Shown here: positions 48,692-57,717 of the stretch, one piece after another
Layout of the letters: every line of letters begins with the position of its first letter
How positions within the stretch are numbered: the first letter of the stretch is position 1
NCBI RefSeq assembly: GCF_014198245.1
Contig: NZ_JACIHE010000010.1
Coordinates: forward strand, 186,001-250,000
Length of the DNA: 64,000 bases
Direction: 5' to 3'
From: Bradyrhizobium sp. cir1
Lineage (GTDB): Bacteria > Pseudomonadota > Alphaproteobacteria > Rhizobiales > Xanthobacteraceae
Position numbers and translations under genes: made by a program
The notes under the pieces: model-generated
The model's database searches: none
Told to the model about the DNA's origin: nothing
Seen by the model: the letters and a program-made list of their open reading frames with translations, nothing else

Positions 48692-51039
48692 CACCACGCC
48701 TTGCCCTTCTTGCCCTTGCCTTTTCCCTTGTTCTTGACTTTCTTCCCCTTGCCGGACTTTTGCGTCTCCGGCTTGCGTTTTCTCTCCGGGCTGCGTCCGG
48801 GATGCGCCTTGGATGATTTGCGCTGTGGACGGAATGGCCTGCGCTCACGTGGGCCGCTCTCGCTCTCCGACGACAGCAGCTCGAAGCGCAGCGCGCCGGC
48901 GATGGGAGCGGCTTCGATCAGCCGGACATCAACGACGTCGCCGAGCTGGTAGATCGTGCCGCTGCGGGTGCCGACCAGGGCGTGGCGGCTCTCGTCATAG
49001 TTGAAATATTCCGTGCCGAGGGATCGGATCGGGATCAATCCGTCGGCGCCGGTCTCGCTCAGCTTGACGAACAGGCCGGCGCGGGTGACGCCGGAGACGC
49101 GGCCCTGGAAGCTCGCGCCGATGCGGTCGGCAAGATGATGGGCGATCAGGCGGTCGACGGTCTCGCGCTCCGCCTTCATCGCGCGCCGCTCGGTCAGCGA
49201 AATATGCGCGGCGACCTCGCCGAGGCTCTCCGGTGTCTCGCTGTCGGGCAGGGCGCCTTCGCCCAGCCCCAGCGCGCGGACCAGCGCGCGGTGCACGACG
49301 AGGTCGGCATAGCGGCGGATCGGCGAGGTGAAATGCGCGTAGCGGCGCAGGTTGAGGCCGAAATGGCCGTAGTTTTCCGATGAGTACTCAGCCTGCGCCT
49401 GGGCGCGCAGCACGACCTCGCTGACCAGCGGGTAATAGTCATGGCCCTCGAGCTGGGCCAGCACGCGGTTGAACAGGGTAGGACGCAGCGCGCCCGATTT
49501 GGCGAAGGGGACGTCGAGCGTTTCCAGGAATTCCGCGAGCGCGTGGACCTTCTCCAGCGTCGGCTCGTCATGCACGCGGTAGATCAGCGGCAGCGACTTC
49601 TTCTCGAGCATTTCCGCCGCCGCGACGTTGGCGAGGATCATGAATTCCTCGATCAGCTTGTGCGCATCGAGGCGTTCCGGCACGACGACGCGGTCGACCG
49701 TGCCGTCGCTCTTGAGCAGGATCTTGCGCTCCGGCAGATCGAGATTGAGCGGATCGCGCTCGTCGCGCGCGCGCTTGGCGCAGGCGTAGGCGGCATAGAG
49801 TGGCTTCAGGATCGGATCGAGCAGGGGGCCCGTGGTATCGTCCGGCCGCCCGTCGATCGCAGCCTGCGCCTGCGCGTAGCTCAGCTTCGCCGCCGAGCGC
49901 ATCAGGATGCGATGAAAACTGTGCGAGCGCTTGCGGCCGTCGGGGCCGAGCACCATGCGCACCGCCAGCGCGCCGCGCGGCTCGCCCGGCACCAGCGAGC
50001 AGAGATTGTTGGAGATGCGCTCGGGCAGCATCGGCACGACGCGGTCGGGGAAGTAGACCGAGTTGCCGCGGTCGAGCGCGTCGCGATCGAGCGCAGCACC
50101 CGGCCGGACGTAGAAGCTGACATCGGCGATGGCGACGTTGACGATGAAGCCGCCCCTGTTGTTGGGATCGTCGTCTGCTTGCGCATGCACCGCATCGTCA
50201 TGATCCTTGGCGTCGGGTGGATCGATGGTGATGAGCGGGACGTCGCGCCAGTCCTCGCGGCCCTTCAGATTGGCGGGCTCGGCGGCTTCAGCCTCGCGCT
50301 CGGCGGCGGAGGAGAACTGCAGCGGAATGTCGTGGGCATAGATCGCGATCAGGCTGATCGCCTTCTCGGACTTGACCGAGCCGAGCTTCTCCTTGACCCG
50401 GCCGGAGGCGAGGCCAAAGCCGCGTGAGCGGACGATGTCGACGCTGACGAGGTCACCGTCCTGCGCGCCACCCGTATCAGTCTTCGCGATGTTCAGCTCG
50501 CGGTCGGCGAACTTCTTGTCGACGGGGACGAGCCGTCCGCCGCCTTCGGGAAGCGCGCGGAACACGCCCAGGATGCGGCTCTTGGCCTTGTCGATGACCT
50601 TGATGATGCGGCCGCGATAGGCGGGGCCTTCGTCATCATCGCTGCGCTCGACGCGCAGCAGCGCGCGATCGCCGATGCCGGCGGTGGTGCCGGGCTTGGG
50701 CCGGCGCGGCATCTCGATGAGGATCTTTGGCGGCTCGCCGCTCTCGACCTCGTCCCATTCGGCGGGGGAGGCGATCAACTCGCCGTCGGTATCGCGGCCG
50801 GTGATGTCGGCGAGCAGCGTCGGCGGCAGAGCGTCCGGCTCGGAGACCTTGTGGCGTTTCTTCTTGATGATGCCGTCGTCGGCGAGCTCGCGCAGCATGC
50901 GCCTGAGCTCGGCGCGATCGGCGTTCTTCAGGCCGAACTCGCGCGCAATTTCGCGAGTCCCGACCTTTCCTGGATTTGCCTTGATGAAGGCGACGATGGC
51001 TTGCCTGTCGGGAAAGCCATGGTCTTTCTTTGGTTTCAC
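48691..51039 (-). CDS. rnr: Ribonuclease R
   Basis: 782 residues. Order of domains: N-terminal winged helix (about 1-65), cold-shock RNA-binding domains, RNB catalytic domain (about 260-590) with the metal-binding IDPPDAKDHDDAVHA, then DVSFYVRPGAALD and HFTSPIRRYADLVVHR, then S1 domain (GRVSGVTRAGLFVKL), and a Lys/Arg-rich tail. RNase R degrades structured RNA 3' to 5', including in trans-translation and cold response. It follows topA by 7 bp and overlaps DUF983, so topA-rnr-DUF983 form an operon. Confidence 0.96.
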   Translation of the reverse strand: MKPKKDHGFPDRQAIVAFIKANPGKVGTREIAREFGLKNADRAELRRMLRELADDGIIKKKRHKVSEPDALPPTLLADITGRDTDGELIASPAEWDEVESGEPPKILIEMPRRPKPGTTAGIGDRALLRVERSDDDEGPAYRGRIIKVIDKAKSRILGVFRALPEGGGRLVPVDKKFADRELNIAKTDTGGAQDGDLVSVDIVRSRGFGLASGRVKEKLGSVKSEKAISLIAIYAHDIPLQFSSAAEREAEAAEPANLKGREDWRDVPLITIDPPDAKDHDDAVHAQADDDPNNRGGFIVNVAIADVSFYVRPGAALDRDALDRGNSVYFPDRVVPMLPERISNNLCSLVPGEPRGALAVRMVLGPDGRKRSHSFHRILMRSAAKLSYAQAQAAIDGRPDDTTGPLLDPILKPLYAAYACAKRARDERDPLNLDLPERKILLKSDGTVDRVVVPERLDAHKLIEEFMILANVAAAEMLEKKSLPLIYRVHDEPTLEKVHALAEFLETLDVPFAKSGALRPTLFNRVLAQLEGHDYYPLVSEVVLRAQAQAEYSSENYGHFGLNLRRYAHFTSPIRRYADLVVHRALVRALGLGEGALPDSETPESLGEVAAHISLTERRAMKAERETVDRLIAHHLADRIGASFQGRVSGVTRAGLFVKLSETGADGLIPIRSLGTEYFNYDESRHALVGTRSGTIYQLGDVVDVRLIEAAPIAGALRFELLSSESESGPRERRPFRPQRKSSKAHPGRSPERKRKPETQKSGKGKKVKNKGKGKGKKGKAW

Positions 51040-51046
51040 TTAACCT

Positions 51047-53809
51047 CTAATTCTTGCCGGCACTCTTCTTGGCCGGAGCCTTGGTGGCGGCTGCCTTGGT
51101 CGGCGACGTCTTTGCGGTCGACGACACGGCGGCGCGCGCCTTGCTGGTGGATTCAGTCTTCGATTTGGCCGCGGCTTTCTTCGCGGCCGGTTTCTTCGGC
51201 TTCGGTGCGGCGTCCTCGCCGTCCGCAGCCTTCTCTGCAGCCTTCTTGGCCTTGGCCGGCTTTGCCGCCTTCTTCGCCTTGGTCTTGCCGCCGCTCTTTC
51301 CGCCCCCTTTGGCCGCGCGCTCGTCGATCAGCGCGATCGCCTGCGGCAGCGTGATGGCGTCCTTCTCGAACTCGGCGGGGATCGTCGCGTTGACACCGCC
51401 CGCGGTGACATAGGCGCCGTAGCGGCCGCTCTTCACGGTGACGGTGCCGAGCGTCGGGTGATCGCCGATGGCCTTGCCGGGATCGGCGCCGAAGCGCCGG
51501 CTCGGGCCCTTGGCGACCTTCTCCGCGATCAGCGTCACGGCGCGGTTGAGGCCGATGTCGAAGACCTCATCGCCGGCCTCGAGGCTCGCATAGGTCTTCT
51601 CGTGCTTCACGAACGGCCCGAAGCGGCCGAGGCCGGCTGTGATCGGCTGGCCGGTCTCCGGATGCTTGCCGATCTCGCGCGGCAGCGACAGCAGCTTCAG
51701 CGCAAGCTCGAGCTCGACATCGCTGGGCGAGGTGCCCTTCGGGATACCTGCACGCTTGGGCTTCTCGCCTTCCTCGTAATCCTTCTGCTCGCCGAGCTGG
51801 ATGTAGGGCCCGAAGCGGCCGGCCTTGACCCAGACATCGCGACCCGTATCAGGGTCCTGGCCGAGCGACCGGTCGGCAGTCGCCTCGCCATCGGCGGCGA
51901 GCTGACGGGTGTAGCGGCACTCCGGATAGTTCGAGCAGCCGACGAAGGCGCCGAACTTGCCGGCCTTCAGATTCAGCCGGCCAGTGCCGCAGTTCGGGCA
52001 CTGCCTGATGTCGCCGCCATCCGCGCGCGGCGGATAGATGTGCTGGCCCAGCATGTCGTCGAGCACGTCGAGCACCTGCGCCACGCGCAGATCCTTGATG
52101 TCGTCGACGGCGCCGATGAAGCCGGTCCAGAAATCCTTTAGCACCTGCTGCCAGGAGATCTCGTTGTTGGAGATGCGGTCGAGCTGCTCTTCGAGACCGG
52201 CGGTGAAGTCGTATTCGACGTAGCGGGCAAAGAAGCTTTCGAGGAACGCGACCACGACGCGGCCCTTGTCCTCGCCGTGCAGGCGCTTCTTCTCCAGCTT
52301 GACGTAGCCGCGGTCCTTCAGGACCTGAAGGATCGAGGCATAGGTCGAGGGGCGGCCGATGCCGAGCTCTTCCATGCGCTTGACGAGGGACGCTTCCGAG
52401 AAGCGCGGCGGCGGTTCGGTGAAGTGCTGGGTGACGGAAAGCGACTGTCGCTTCAGCGCGTCGTTCGGGCTCATCGCGGGCAGGCGGCGGGAGTCTTCGT
52501 CCTCCTCGTCGTCGCGGCCCTCCTGATAAAGAGCGAGGAAGCCGTCGAACTTGACGACCTGGCCGGTGGCGCGCAGCTCCAGCGTGCGGCCGCCGGCCTT
52601 CGCGGTGATGTCGACGGTGGTGCGCTCGAGCTCGGCCGATTCCATCTGGCTGGCGATGGTGCGCTTCCAGATCAGCTCATAGAGGCGCGCCTGGTCGGCA
52701 TCGAGCTTGCGGCTCATGCTGTCGGGGCGGCGTGAGAGGTCGGTCGGGCGGATCGCTTCGTGTGCTTCCTGGGCGTTCTTGGCCTTGGCCTGGTACTGGC
52801 GTGGCGCATCCGGCACATAGGCGTTGCCATAGTCCTCGCCGATCACCTTGCGCGCCTGGGTGATCGCCTCGGGCGCGATCTGCACGCCGTCGGTACGCAT
52901 ATAAGTAATGAGTCCGGTGGTCTCGCCGCCGATGTCGATGCCTTCATAGAGGCGCTGGGCGATGCGCATGGTGTGCGCGGGCGCAAAGCCGTATTTGCGG
53001 CTGGCTTCCTGCTGCAGCGTCGAGGTGGTGAAGGGCGCCTGCGGATTGCGGCGGGCCGGCTTTGCGTCGACCGCGGTAACGGCGTAGCTCGCCAGTTCCA
53101 GCGCCTTCTTGAAGTCCTCGGCTTCGGCGCCGGTGCCGATGTCGAGGCGCTGGATCTTCTTGCCGTCGGCGCCGACCAGGCGGGCCTCGAAGGCATCGCC
53201 GCGCGGGGTGAGCAGGGTCGCGATCAGCGACCAATATTCGCGCGGCACGAACTTCTCGATCTCGAGTTCGCGGTCGCAGACGAGGCGCAGCGCCACCGAC
53301 TGCACGCGGCCGGCCGAGCGGGCGCCCGGCAGCTTGCGCCACAGCACCGGGGAGAGCGTGAAGCCGACCAGATAATCCAGCGCGCGGCGCGCCATATAGG
53401 CGTCGACCAGCGCGCCGTCGATCTCGCGCGGATGCTTCATCGCCTCCGAGACGGCCTGCTTGGTGATGGCGTTGAACACCACGCGCTCGATCTTCTGATC
53501 CTTCAGCGCGCGCTTCTCCTTCATCACCTCCAGCACGTGCCAGGAGATGGCCTCGCCCTCGCGATCAGGGTCGGTCGCCAGAATCAGGCGGTCGGCGCCC
53601 TTCAGCGACCGGGCAATATCGTTGAGCCGGCCGGCCGCCTTGGGGTCGACTTCCCAGATCATCTTGAAATTAGCGTCGGGATCGACGGAACCGTTCTTCG
53701 CCGGGAGATCGCGGACATGGCCGAACGAGGCCAGAACCTCGTAGGACGAGCCCAGATATTTGTTGATCGTCTTGGCTTTCGCCGGCGACTCCACAATGAC
53801 GATATTCAT
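51047..53809 (-). CDS. topA: DNA topoisomerase I
   Basis: 920 residues. Type IA topoisomerase that relaxes negative supercoils. TOPRIM domain: IVIVESPAKAKTINKYLG and LATDPDREGEAISWH; the active-site tyrosine is in GLITYMRTDG. A C-terminal zinc finger CPNCGTGRLNLKAGKFGAF ... CSNYPEC is followed by several topoisomerase C-terminal repeats (GRFGPYIQLG, GRFGPFVKHE, GRYGAYVTAG) and a long Lys/Ala-rich tail (about 830-920), as in Rhizobiales. First gene of the topA-rnr operon. Confidence 0.97.
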   Translation of the reverse strand: MNIVIVESPAKAKTINKYLGSSYEVLASFGHVRDLPAKNGSVDPDANFKMIWEVDPKAAGRLNDIARSLKGADRLILATDPDREGEAISWHVLEVMKEKRALKDQKIERVVFNAITKQAVSEAMKHPREIDGALVDAYMARRALDYLVGFTLSPVLWRKLPGARSAGRVQSVALRLVCDRELEIEKFVPREYWSLIATLLTPRGDAFEARLVGADGKKIQRLDIGTGAEAEDFKKALELASYAVTAVDAKPARRNPQAPFTTSTLQQEASRKYGFAPAHTMRIAQRLYEGIDIGGETTGLITYMRTDGVQIAPEAITQARKVIGEDYGNAYVPDAPRQYQAKAKNAQEAHEAIRPTDLSRRPDSMSRKLDADQARLYELIWKRTIASQMESAELERTTVDITAKAGGRTLELRATGQVVKFDGFLALYQEGRDDEEDEDSRRLPAMSPNDALKRQSLSVTQHFTEPPPRFSEASLVKRMEELGIGRPSTYASILQVLKDRGYVKLEKKRLHGEDKGRVVVAFLESFFARYVEYDFTAGLEEQLDRISNNEISWQQVLKDFWTGFIGAVDDIKDLRVAQVLDVLDDMLGQHIYPPRADGGDIRQCPNCGTGRLNLKAGKFGAFVGCSNYPECRYTRQLAADGEATADRSLGQDPDTGRDVWVKAGRFGPYIQLGEQKDYEEGEKPKRAGIPKGTSPSDVELELALKLLSLPREIGKHPETGQPITAGLGRFGPFVKHEKTYASLEAGDEVFDIGLNRAVTLIAEKVAKGPSRRFGADPGKAIGDHPTLGTVTVKSGRYGAYVTAGGVNATIPAEFEKDAITLPQAIALIDERAAKGGGKSGGKTKAKKAAKPAKAKKAAEKAADGEDAAPKPKKPAAKKAAAKSKTESTSKARAAVSSTAKTSPTKAAATKAPAKKSAGKN

Positions 53810-54037
53810 TTAGTTCCAGTGGCTTACGGGAAAATCTCGGGCCGGAAACGAAAGGACTCGGGTCGGCCGTTTCGCCCCGAACATGGGTGGTGAGACCTCC
53901 GCTGTCAAATCGAGGGGTGTTGAAAGCGCTCCGGATGGGAAAAGTTTCATATCGAGAAAGTTGCAAAATACCACCTTGGAGTTGCGGTCCATGTCGGCGT
54001 AGTGTCTCTGTGGGGCGTGGATTCGGGGTGGGGACTG

Positions 54038-54277
54038 GTGACAAGGCCGGGAAAGAAGCGGGCGCGCGCCGTATCGGGCGTGCCGGGAGGCTCGCGCAGC
54101 GAGGAACCAGGGGAGGGCGGGGCAGATGAGGCGGTGGCCTTCATCGCCGAGCAGGTGGCTGCCTTGCGCAAGCTCGCCGAGCGCCACAAGCTGGACGTGC
54201 TGCATTATCTCCTAGGCATGACGCAGCTGGAGGCCGACGAGCATCTGCGGCTGCGGACGAGGCGCAAGCTGTCGTGA
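54038..54277 (+). CDS. Small conserved hypothetical protein
   Basis: 79 residues from GTG 54038 (GTG 54002 is an alternative). The first 35 residues are basic and disordered; the rest, DEAVAFIAEQVAALRKLAER then HKLDVLHYLLGMTQLEADEH, is a pair of amphipathic helices. The C-terminal half looks like a helical protein common in Bradyrhizobium. It is divergent from topA. The function is unknown. Confidence 0.7.
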   Translation: MTRPGKKRARAVSGVPGGSRSEEPGEGGADEAVAFIAEQVAALRKLAERHKLDVLHYLLGMTQLEADEHLRLRTRRKLS

Positions 54278-54298
54278 GGCGCGGGTCTCTATCAGTCC

Positions 54299-54420
54299 CG
54301 TCATGAGTGGCGCGATGCTGGGCATCGCGCCGGGAGCCTCGAAGGATGAACGGCCGAGGCGCCAGCCGGGCCGTCGCCCTTCGAGGCTCGCCGAAGAGGC
54401 GAGCGCCTCAGGGTGACGGT
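54299..54420. repeat. Dispersed repeat, family D, copy 3
   Basis: Contains GCCTCGAAGGATGAACGGC and CCCTTCGAGGCTCGCC and ends CGCCTCAGGGTGACGG, matching copies at 2431 and 31206. The left outer arm is degenerate. Confidence 0.78.
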
Positions 54421-54448
54421 GATAGATATGAGCACGCTGCATCATCCG

Positions 54449-54528
54449 CGTCATTGCGAGCGTAGTGAAGCAATCCAGAGTCGTTCCGCGGAGGTAGTCT
54501 GGATTGCTTCGCTGCGCTCGCAATGACG
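54449..54528. repeat. Dispersed palindromic repeat, family A, copy 3
   Basis: Left end CGTCATTGCGAGCG, right end CGCTCGCAATGACG, 80 bp long as at 2321-2400. It lies 29 bp downstream of a family D element, the same order A/D adjacency (reversed) seen at 2321-2546. Confidence 0.9.
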
Positions 54529-54549
54529 TGTGGCGGCAGTTCGCCGTTA

Positions 54550-55017
54550 TCACGCCGACCGCCGCGGTCGCGCCGGCCGCGGCTTCAGCGTGGTATCCGC
54601 CGGGCTGAGCAGGCGGCCGTCCTCGGCGTGCATTTCGAGCTTCTTCACCGGGCGGCCCTTTTCGCGATCGACGAGGATCGTTGCGATCTCTTCGGGACGA
54701 TCGTCGAATTCCTCGCTCCATTGCCGCAGCGCGACCAGGATCGGGAAGGTGCCGCGGCCCTTCGGCGTCAGCGCGTACTCCTGATAGGCGCTGCCGTCGG
54801 AGGCGGGGGCTGTGGCCAGAATGCCGTGGTCGACCAGTGAGCGCAGTCGCGCCGCCAGGATGTTCTTGGCCATGCCGAGCTTGCTCTGAAACTCGCCGAA
54901 GCGGCGCAGGCCGAACAGCGCCTCGCGGATGATCAGCAGCGACCACCAGTCGCCGAGCGCGTCCAGCGACCGCGCAATCGGGCAGGAATCGCCCTCGAAG
55001 CTCGTTCGTTTCACCAT
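54550..55017 (-). CDS. HxlR family transcriptional regulator
   Basis: 155 residues. The N-terminal Cys (SFEGDSCPIARSLDALGDWW) is the position used by redox-sensing members of the family. The winged helix follows: SLLIIREALFGLRRFGEFQS, then KNILAARLRSLVDHGIL. The C-terminal 60 residues form a longer extension. It is divergent from the SDR gene with a 120-bp gap and probably controls it. Confidence 0.9.
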   Translation of the reverse strand: MVKRTSFEGDSCPIARSLDALGDWWSLLIIREALFGLRRFGEFQSKLGMAKNILAARLRSLVDHGILATAPASDGSAYQEYALTPKGRGTFPILVALRQWSEEFDDRPEEIATILVDREKGRPVKKLEMHAEDGRLLSPADTTLKPRPARPRRSA

Positions 55018-55072
55018 CGTCGTCTGCCCTGTCGCGTTCGCACGGCGTCCGCGCCGATCACGCGCTTGTGTG

Positions 55073-55125
55073 GTTGCATCATAAAACCAAATGGCCTAGA
55101 TCGCAACCTAGTTTCATCATGCAAC
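55073..55125. promoter_or_regulatory. Inverted GTTGC motifs between the HxlR and SDR genes
   Basis: GTTGCAT (55073-55079) is repeated inverted as ATGCAAC (55119-55125), and GCAACC also occurs at 55103-55108. These are candidate HxlR binding sites by position only. Confidence 0.4.
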
Positions 55126-55139
55126 TACTGGAGGCGAGC

Positions 55140-55913
55140 GTGAGACTGAAGAACAAGACGGCCCTGATCACCGGCGGCAACAGCGGCATCGGGCTTGCGA
55201 CGGCAAAACTGTTCGTGGCCGAGGGCGCCAGGGTGGTGATCACCGGGCGCAACAAGGAGACGCTGGCGGCGGCCGCCAAGGAGCTCGGGCCGAACGCGCT
55301 CGCCTTGCCTGCCGATGCGACGGACATCGCGGCGACGGAAGCCGCGATCAAGCAGGGCGCGGAAAAATTCGGCAAGTTCGATATCGTGTTCGCCAACGCC
55401 GGCATCGCCGGCGGCACGCCGCTGGGCTCGGCGACACCAGAGGTGTTCGAGAAGGTCATCAGCACCAACCTGACCGGCGTGTTCTTCACCGTGCAGTCGG
55501 CATTACCTTATCTCAACGACAATGCCTCGATCATCCTCAACGGCTCGGTGATCTCGGTGCTCGGCATTCCCGGCTACTCGGCTTACGGCGCGGCGAAGGC
55601 CGGCGTGCGGGCGATGGCGCGGATCATGGCCTCGGAGCTGTCGCCGCGCGGTATTCGCGTCAATGTCGTTGCGCCCGGTGCGATCCGCACGCCGATCTGG
55701 GGGCCTGCGACCGCGACGCCCGAAGCCGAGAAGGTGTTCGAGAAGCGGATCGGGCTGATGACGCCTCTCGGCCGCCTCGGCGAAACGGATCACGTTGCGA
55801 AGACGGTGCTGTTCCTTGCTTCCGATGATGCCGCGCATGTGCAGGGCCAGGAGATCTTCGTCGACGGCGGCGCGGTGGCATCGCCGAGCGGCGCGCCGAT
55901 CTATCGCGGCTGA
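55140..55913 (+). CDS. Short-chain dehydrogenase/reductase
   Basis: 257 residues from GTG 55140, with TGGAGG five bases upstream; the ATG at 55119 has no such site. Classical SDR: the coenzyme motif TGGNSGIG, the NAG motif (FANAGIAG), catalytic Ser in NGSVISVLG and Tyr-x-x-x-Lys in YSAYGAAKAG, and the C-terminal QGQEIFVDGG. It oxidises or reduces an alcohol or ketone with NAD(P). Substrate unknown; probably induced through the divergent HxlR regulator. Confidence 0.93.
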   Translation: MRLKNKTALITGGNSGIGLATAKLFVAEGARVVITGRNKETLAAAAKELGPNALALPADATDIAATEAAIKQGAEKFGKFDIVFANAGIAGGTPLGSATPEVFEKVISTNLTGVFFTVQSALPYLNDNASIILNGSVISVLGIPGYSAYGAAKAGVRAMARIMASELSPRGIRVNVVAPGAIRTPIWGPATATPEAEKVFEKRIGLMTPLGRLGETDHVAKTVLFLASDDAAHVQGQEIFVDGGAVASPSGAPIYRG

Positions 55914-56088
55914 TCAAGTAAGGCGAAAATTGAATCGGTCGGCGCTCCGACGCCGGTTGCGTCGGCCGGTTCCCTCGCGTTGTGAAACCTATTTTCTAAA
56001 CCTTTGCGTGAGGTGTTGAACCTTTGCTTGCGCTGCCAAGACATTCGTACGGGCAGGGTCACAAGACTCGATTTCATGGGAGCCAGTG

Positions 56089-56271
56089 ATGCCGAAGGCA
56101 GCTCGCATTTTTTCGTCGATTTCAGCACCGCGTATTTTCACCGAACGTTCCGCAATTCCCGCCAAGCGCTCCGACACCTCCGAGTTCATCGGGGTGGCTC
56201 TTTTCGCCGGCATCGGCCTGTTCGTTTCGCTTGTGGCCGTCATCCTGGGCATGCAGGGCATCTGGTCTTAG
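56089..56271 (+). CDS. Small single-span membrane protein
   Basis: 60 residues from ATG 56089, with GGGAG six bases upstream. The first 34 residues are basic and Ser-rich (MPKAARIFSSISAPRIFTER), then FIGVALFAGIGLFVSLVAVI is one transmembrane helix, ending LGMQGIWS. The N-in orientation is expected. No family recognised. A hairpin CAGCCGC / GCGGCTG follows at 56289-56317, before the convergent azoreductase gene. Confidence 0.68.
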   Translation: MPKAARIFSSISAPRIFTERSAIPAKRSDTSEFIGVALFAGIGLFVSLVAVILGMQGIWS

Positions 56272-56335
56272 CGACGTCGCTGCCTCGTCAGCCGCCGCCG
56301 GACTCCGGCAGCGGCTGGTATGTTCGGGGCGAGTT

Positions 56336-56941
56336 CTACGCAGCGCGTAAATTGGTCGCGGCCTGGAGTGCGCCTGCAATCGCCTTTTCGCGGTGCTCCG
56401 GTCCGACCTGGATGCCATCGGCGACGATGAATTCGGGATTGATCCCGATGAAGCCGAACACGCCGCGCAAGTAGGTCTCGAGATGCTCGAGCGCCGCGGC
56501 CGGCGAGCCTGCGCCGTAATAGCCGCCGCGTGAGATGGCCAGGATCACGCGCTTGCCGCCGGCAAGACCCTGCGGCCCATTCGCCCCGTAGCTGAACGTC
56601 TTGCCCGCCACGACGATCCGGTCGATCCATGCCTTGAGCTGGCTGGGAATGGTGAAGTTGTACATGGGGGCGCCGATCACGACGACGTCGGCGGCCAGGA
56701 ACTCGTCCAGCGCGGCCGCGCTCGCGGCGAGGTCGGGGCCGAGTTCAGCCGGCGCCGGCGCGCCCTGCGCGGCAGCCAGATGCGAGCCGGAGAGGTGGGC
56801 GAGCGGGGTCTGGCTCAGGTCGCGATAGACCAGCTCGAGCGAGGGCGTTGCCTGCTTGAGGCGGTCGACTATGGCGGCGGAGACCTGCCGGCTGACGGAG
56901 TGGGGGCCGAGGACGCTGGAGTCGATATGGAGGAGTTTCAT
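56336..56941 (-). CDS. azoR: FMN-dependent NADH-azoreductase
   Basis: 201 residues of the flavodoxin-like AzoR/NQO family. Text: LLHIDSSVLGPHSVSRQVSA binds FMN phosphate, then VVIGAPMYNFTIPSQLKAWI and VILAISRGGYYGAGS match AzoR. These enzymes reduce quinones and azo compounds by two electrons and protect against electrophiles. The divergent HxlR gene 83 bp away is the likely regulator, as in Bacillus YodB-azoR pairs. Confidence 0.93.
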   Translation of the reverse strand: MKLLHIDSSVLGPHSVSRQVSAAIVDRLKQATPSLELVYRDLSQTPLAHLSGSHLAAAQGAPAPAELGPDLAASAAALDEFLAADVVVIGAPMYNFTIPSQLKAWIDRIVVAGKTFSYGANGPQGLAGGKRVILAISRGGYYGAGSPAAALEHLETYLRGVFGFIGINPEFIVADGIQVGPEHREKAIAGALQAATNLRAA

Positions 56942-57024
56942 TTGGGGTCACCCTGGTATAGATTTGTAACCCGAACTACATGAGTGACTGTCGAAATCCC
57001 CGCAAGAACGCACTTTTTTGAGCC

Positions 57025-57471
57025 ATGGACACATATTTGAAACCGGCACACACCGATTTGCCCACCCCGCCAAGGGTGGATCAGAGGCTGGGTCCAGGTC
57101 CGGAGCAAAGGCCGGATCCGAACCATGCGGACTGCCGCGGGGTTGCCTCCGTGCTGTCCCGCGTCGGCGACAAATGGAGCGTGCTCGTCATCATGATGCT
57201 GAGCGACGGGCCGAAGCGCTTCAACGAGCTGAAACGCTTGATCAACGGCATCTCGCAGCGGATGCTGACCCTGACGCTGCGCGGCCTCGAGCGCGACGGC
57301 CTCGTCACGCGCACGATCTTCCCGACCATTCCGCCGCGCGTGGACTATGAGCTGACCGATCTCGGCCACGGCCTGTCGCGCCCCGTCGAGGCGCTCGGCA
57401 AATGGGCCAAGGACCACCTCGATCAGATCGAGGCCGCACGCACGAAGTTCGACCAGCGCAACGACGGTTAA
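57025..57471 (+). CDS. HxlR family transcriptional regulator of azoR
   Basis: 148 residues. A disordered start (1-33) is followed by NHADCRGVASVLSRVGDKWS, in which Cys37 occupies the redox-sensing position of YodB/QorR-like regulators, then SVLVIMMLSDGPKRFNELKR and RMLTLTLRGLERDGLVTR, the winged helix. It likely represses azoR until quinones or oxidants modify the cysteine. Divergent from azoR. Confidence 0.9.
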   Translation: MDTYLKPAHTDLPTPPRVDQRLGPGPEQRPDPNHADCRGVASVLSRVGDKWSVLVIMMLSDGPKRFNELKRLINGISQRMLTLTLRGLERDGLVTRTIFPTIPPRVDYELTDLGHGLSRPVEALGKWAKDHLDQIEAARTKFDQRNDG

Positions 57472-57540
57472 AGTGGAATCAATCTCGGTTGGCCGATGTG
57501 AGCCGGCCGTCACCTCCTACCGAGGGGCAGCCGCGTTTCA

Positions 57541-57697
57541 CCCTCCCCTGGAGGGGGAGGGTCGGCTCACATTGAGCGCAGCGACATGTGAGACGGGGTG
57601 GGGTGACGGTCTGTCCACATCCAACAGTGCCCGCGTGGAGAGATCACCCCACCCCGCTCGCGCTGCGCGCGATCGACCCTCCCCCTCCAGGGGAGGG
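57541..57697. repeat. Dispersed palindromic repeat, family F
   Basis: Perfect 24-bp terminal arms: 57541-57564 (CCCTCCCCTGGAGG...) and 57674-57697. Inner arms GGGGTGGGGTGA and TCACCCCACCCCG are also inverted. It fills the gap between the HxlR gene and dprA. Confidence 0.92.
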
Positions 57698-57717
57698 TAA
57701 GAGTACGAACCAGCCCT

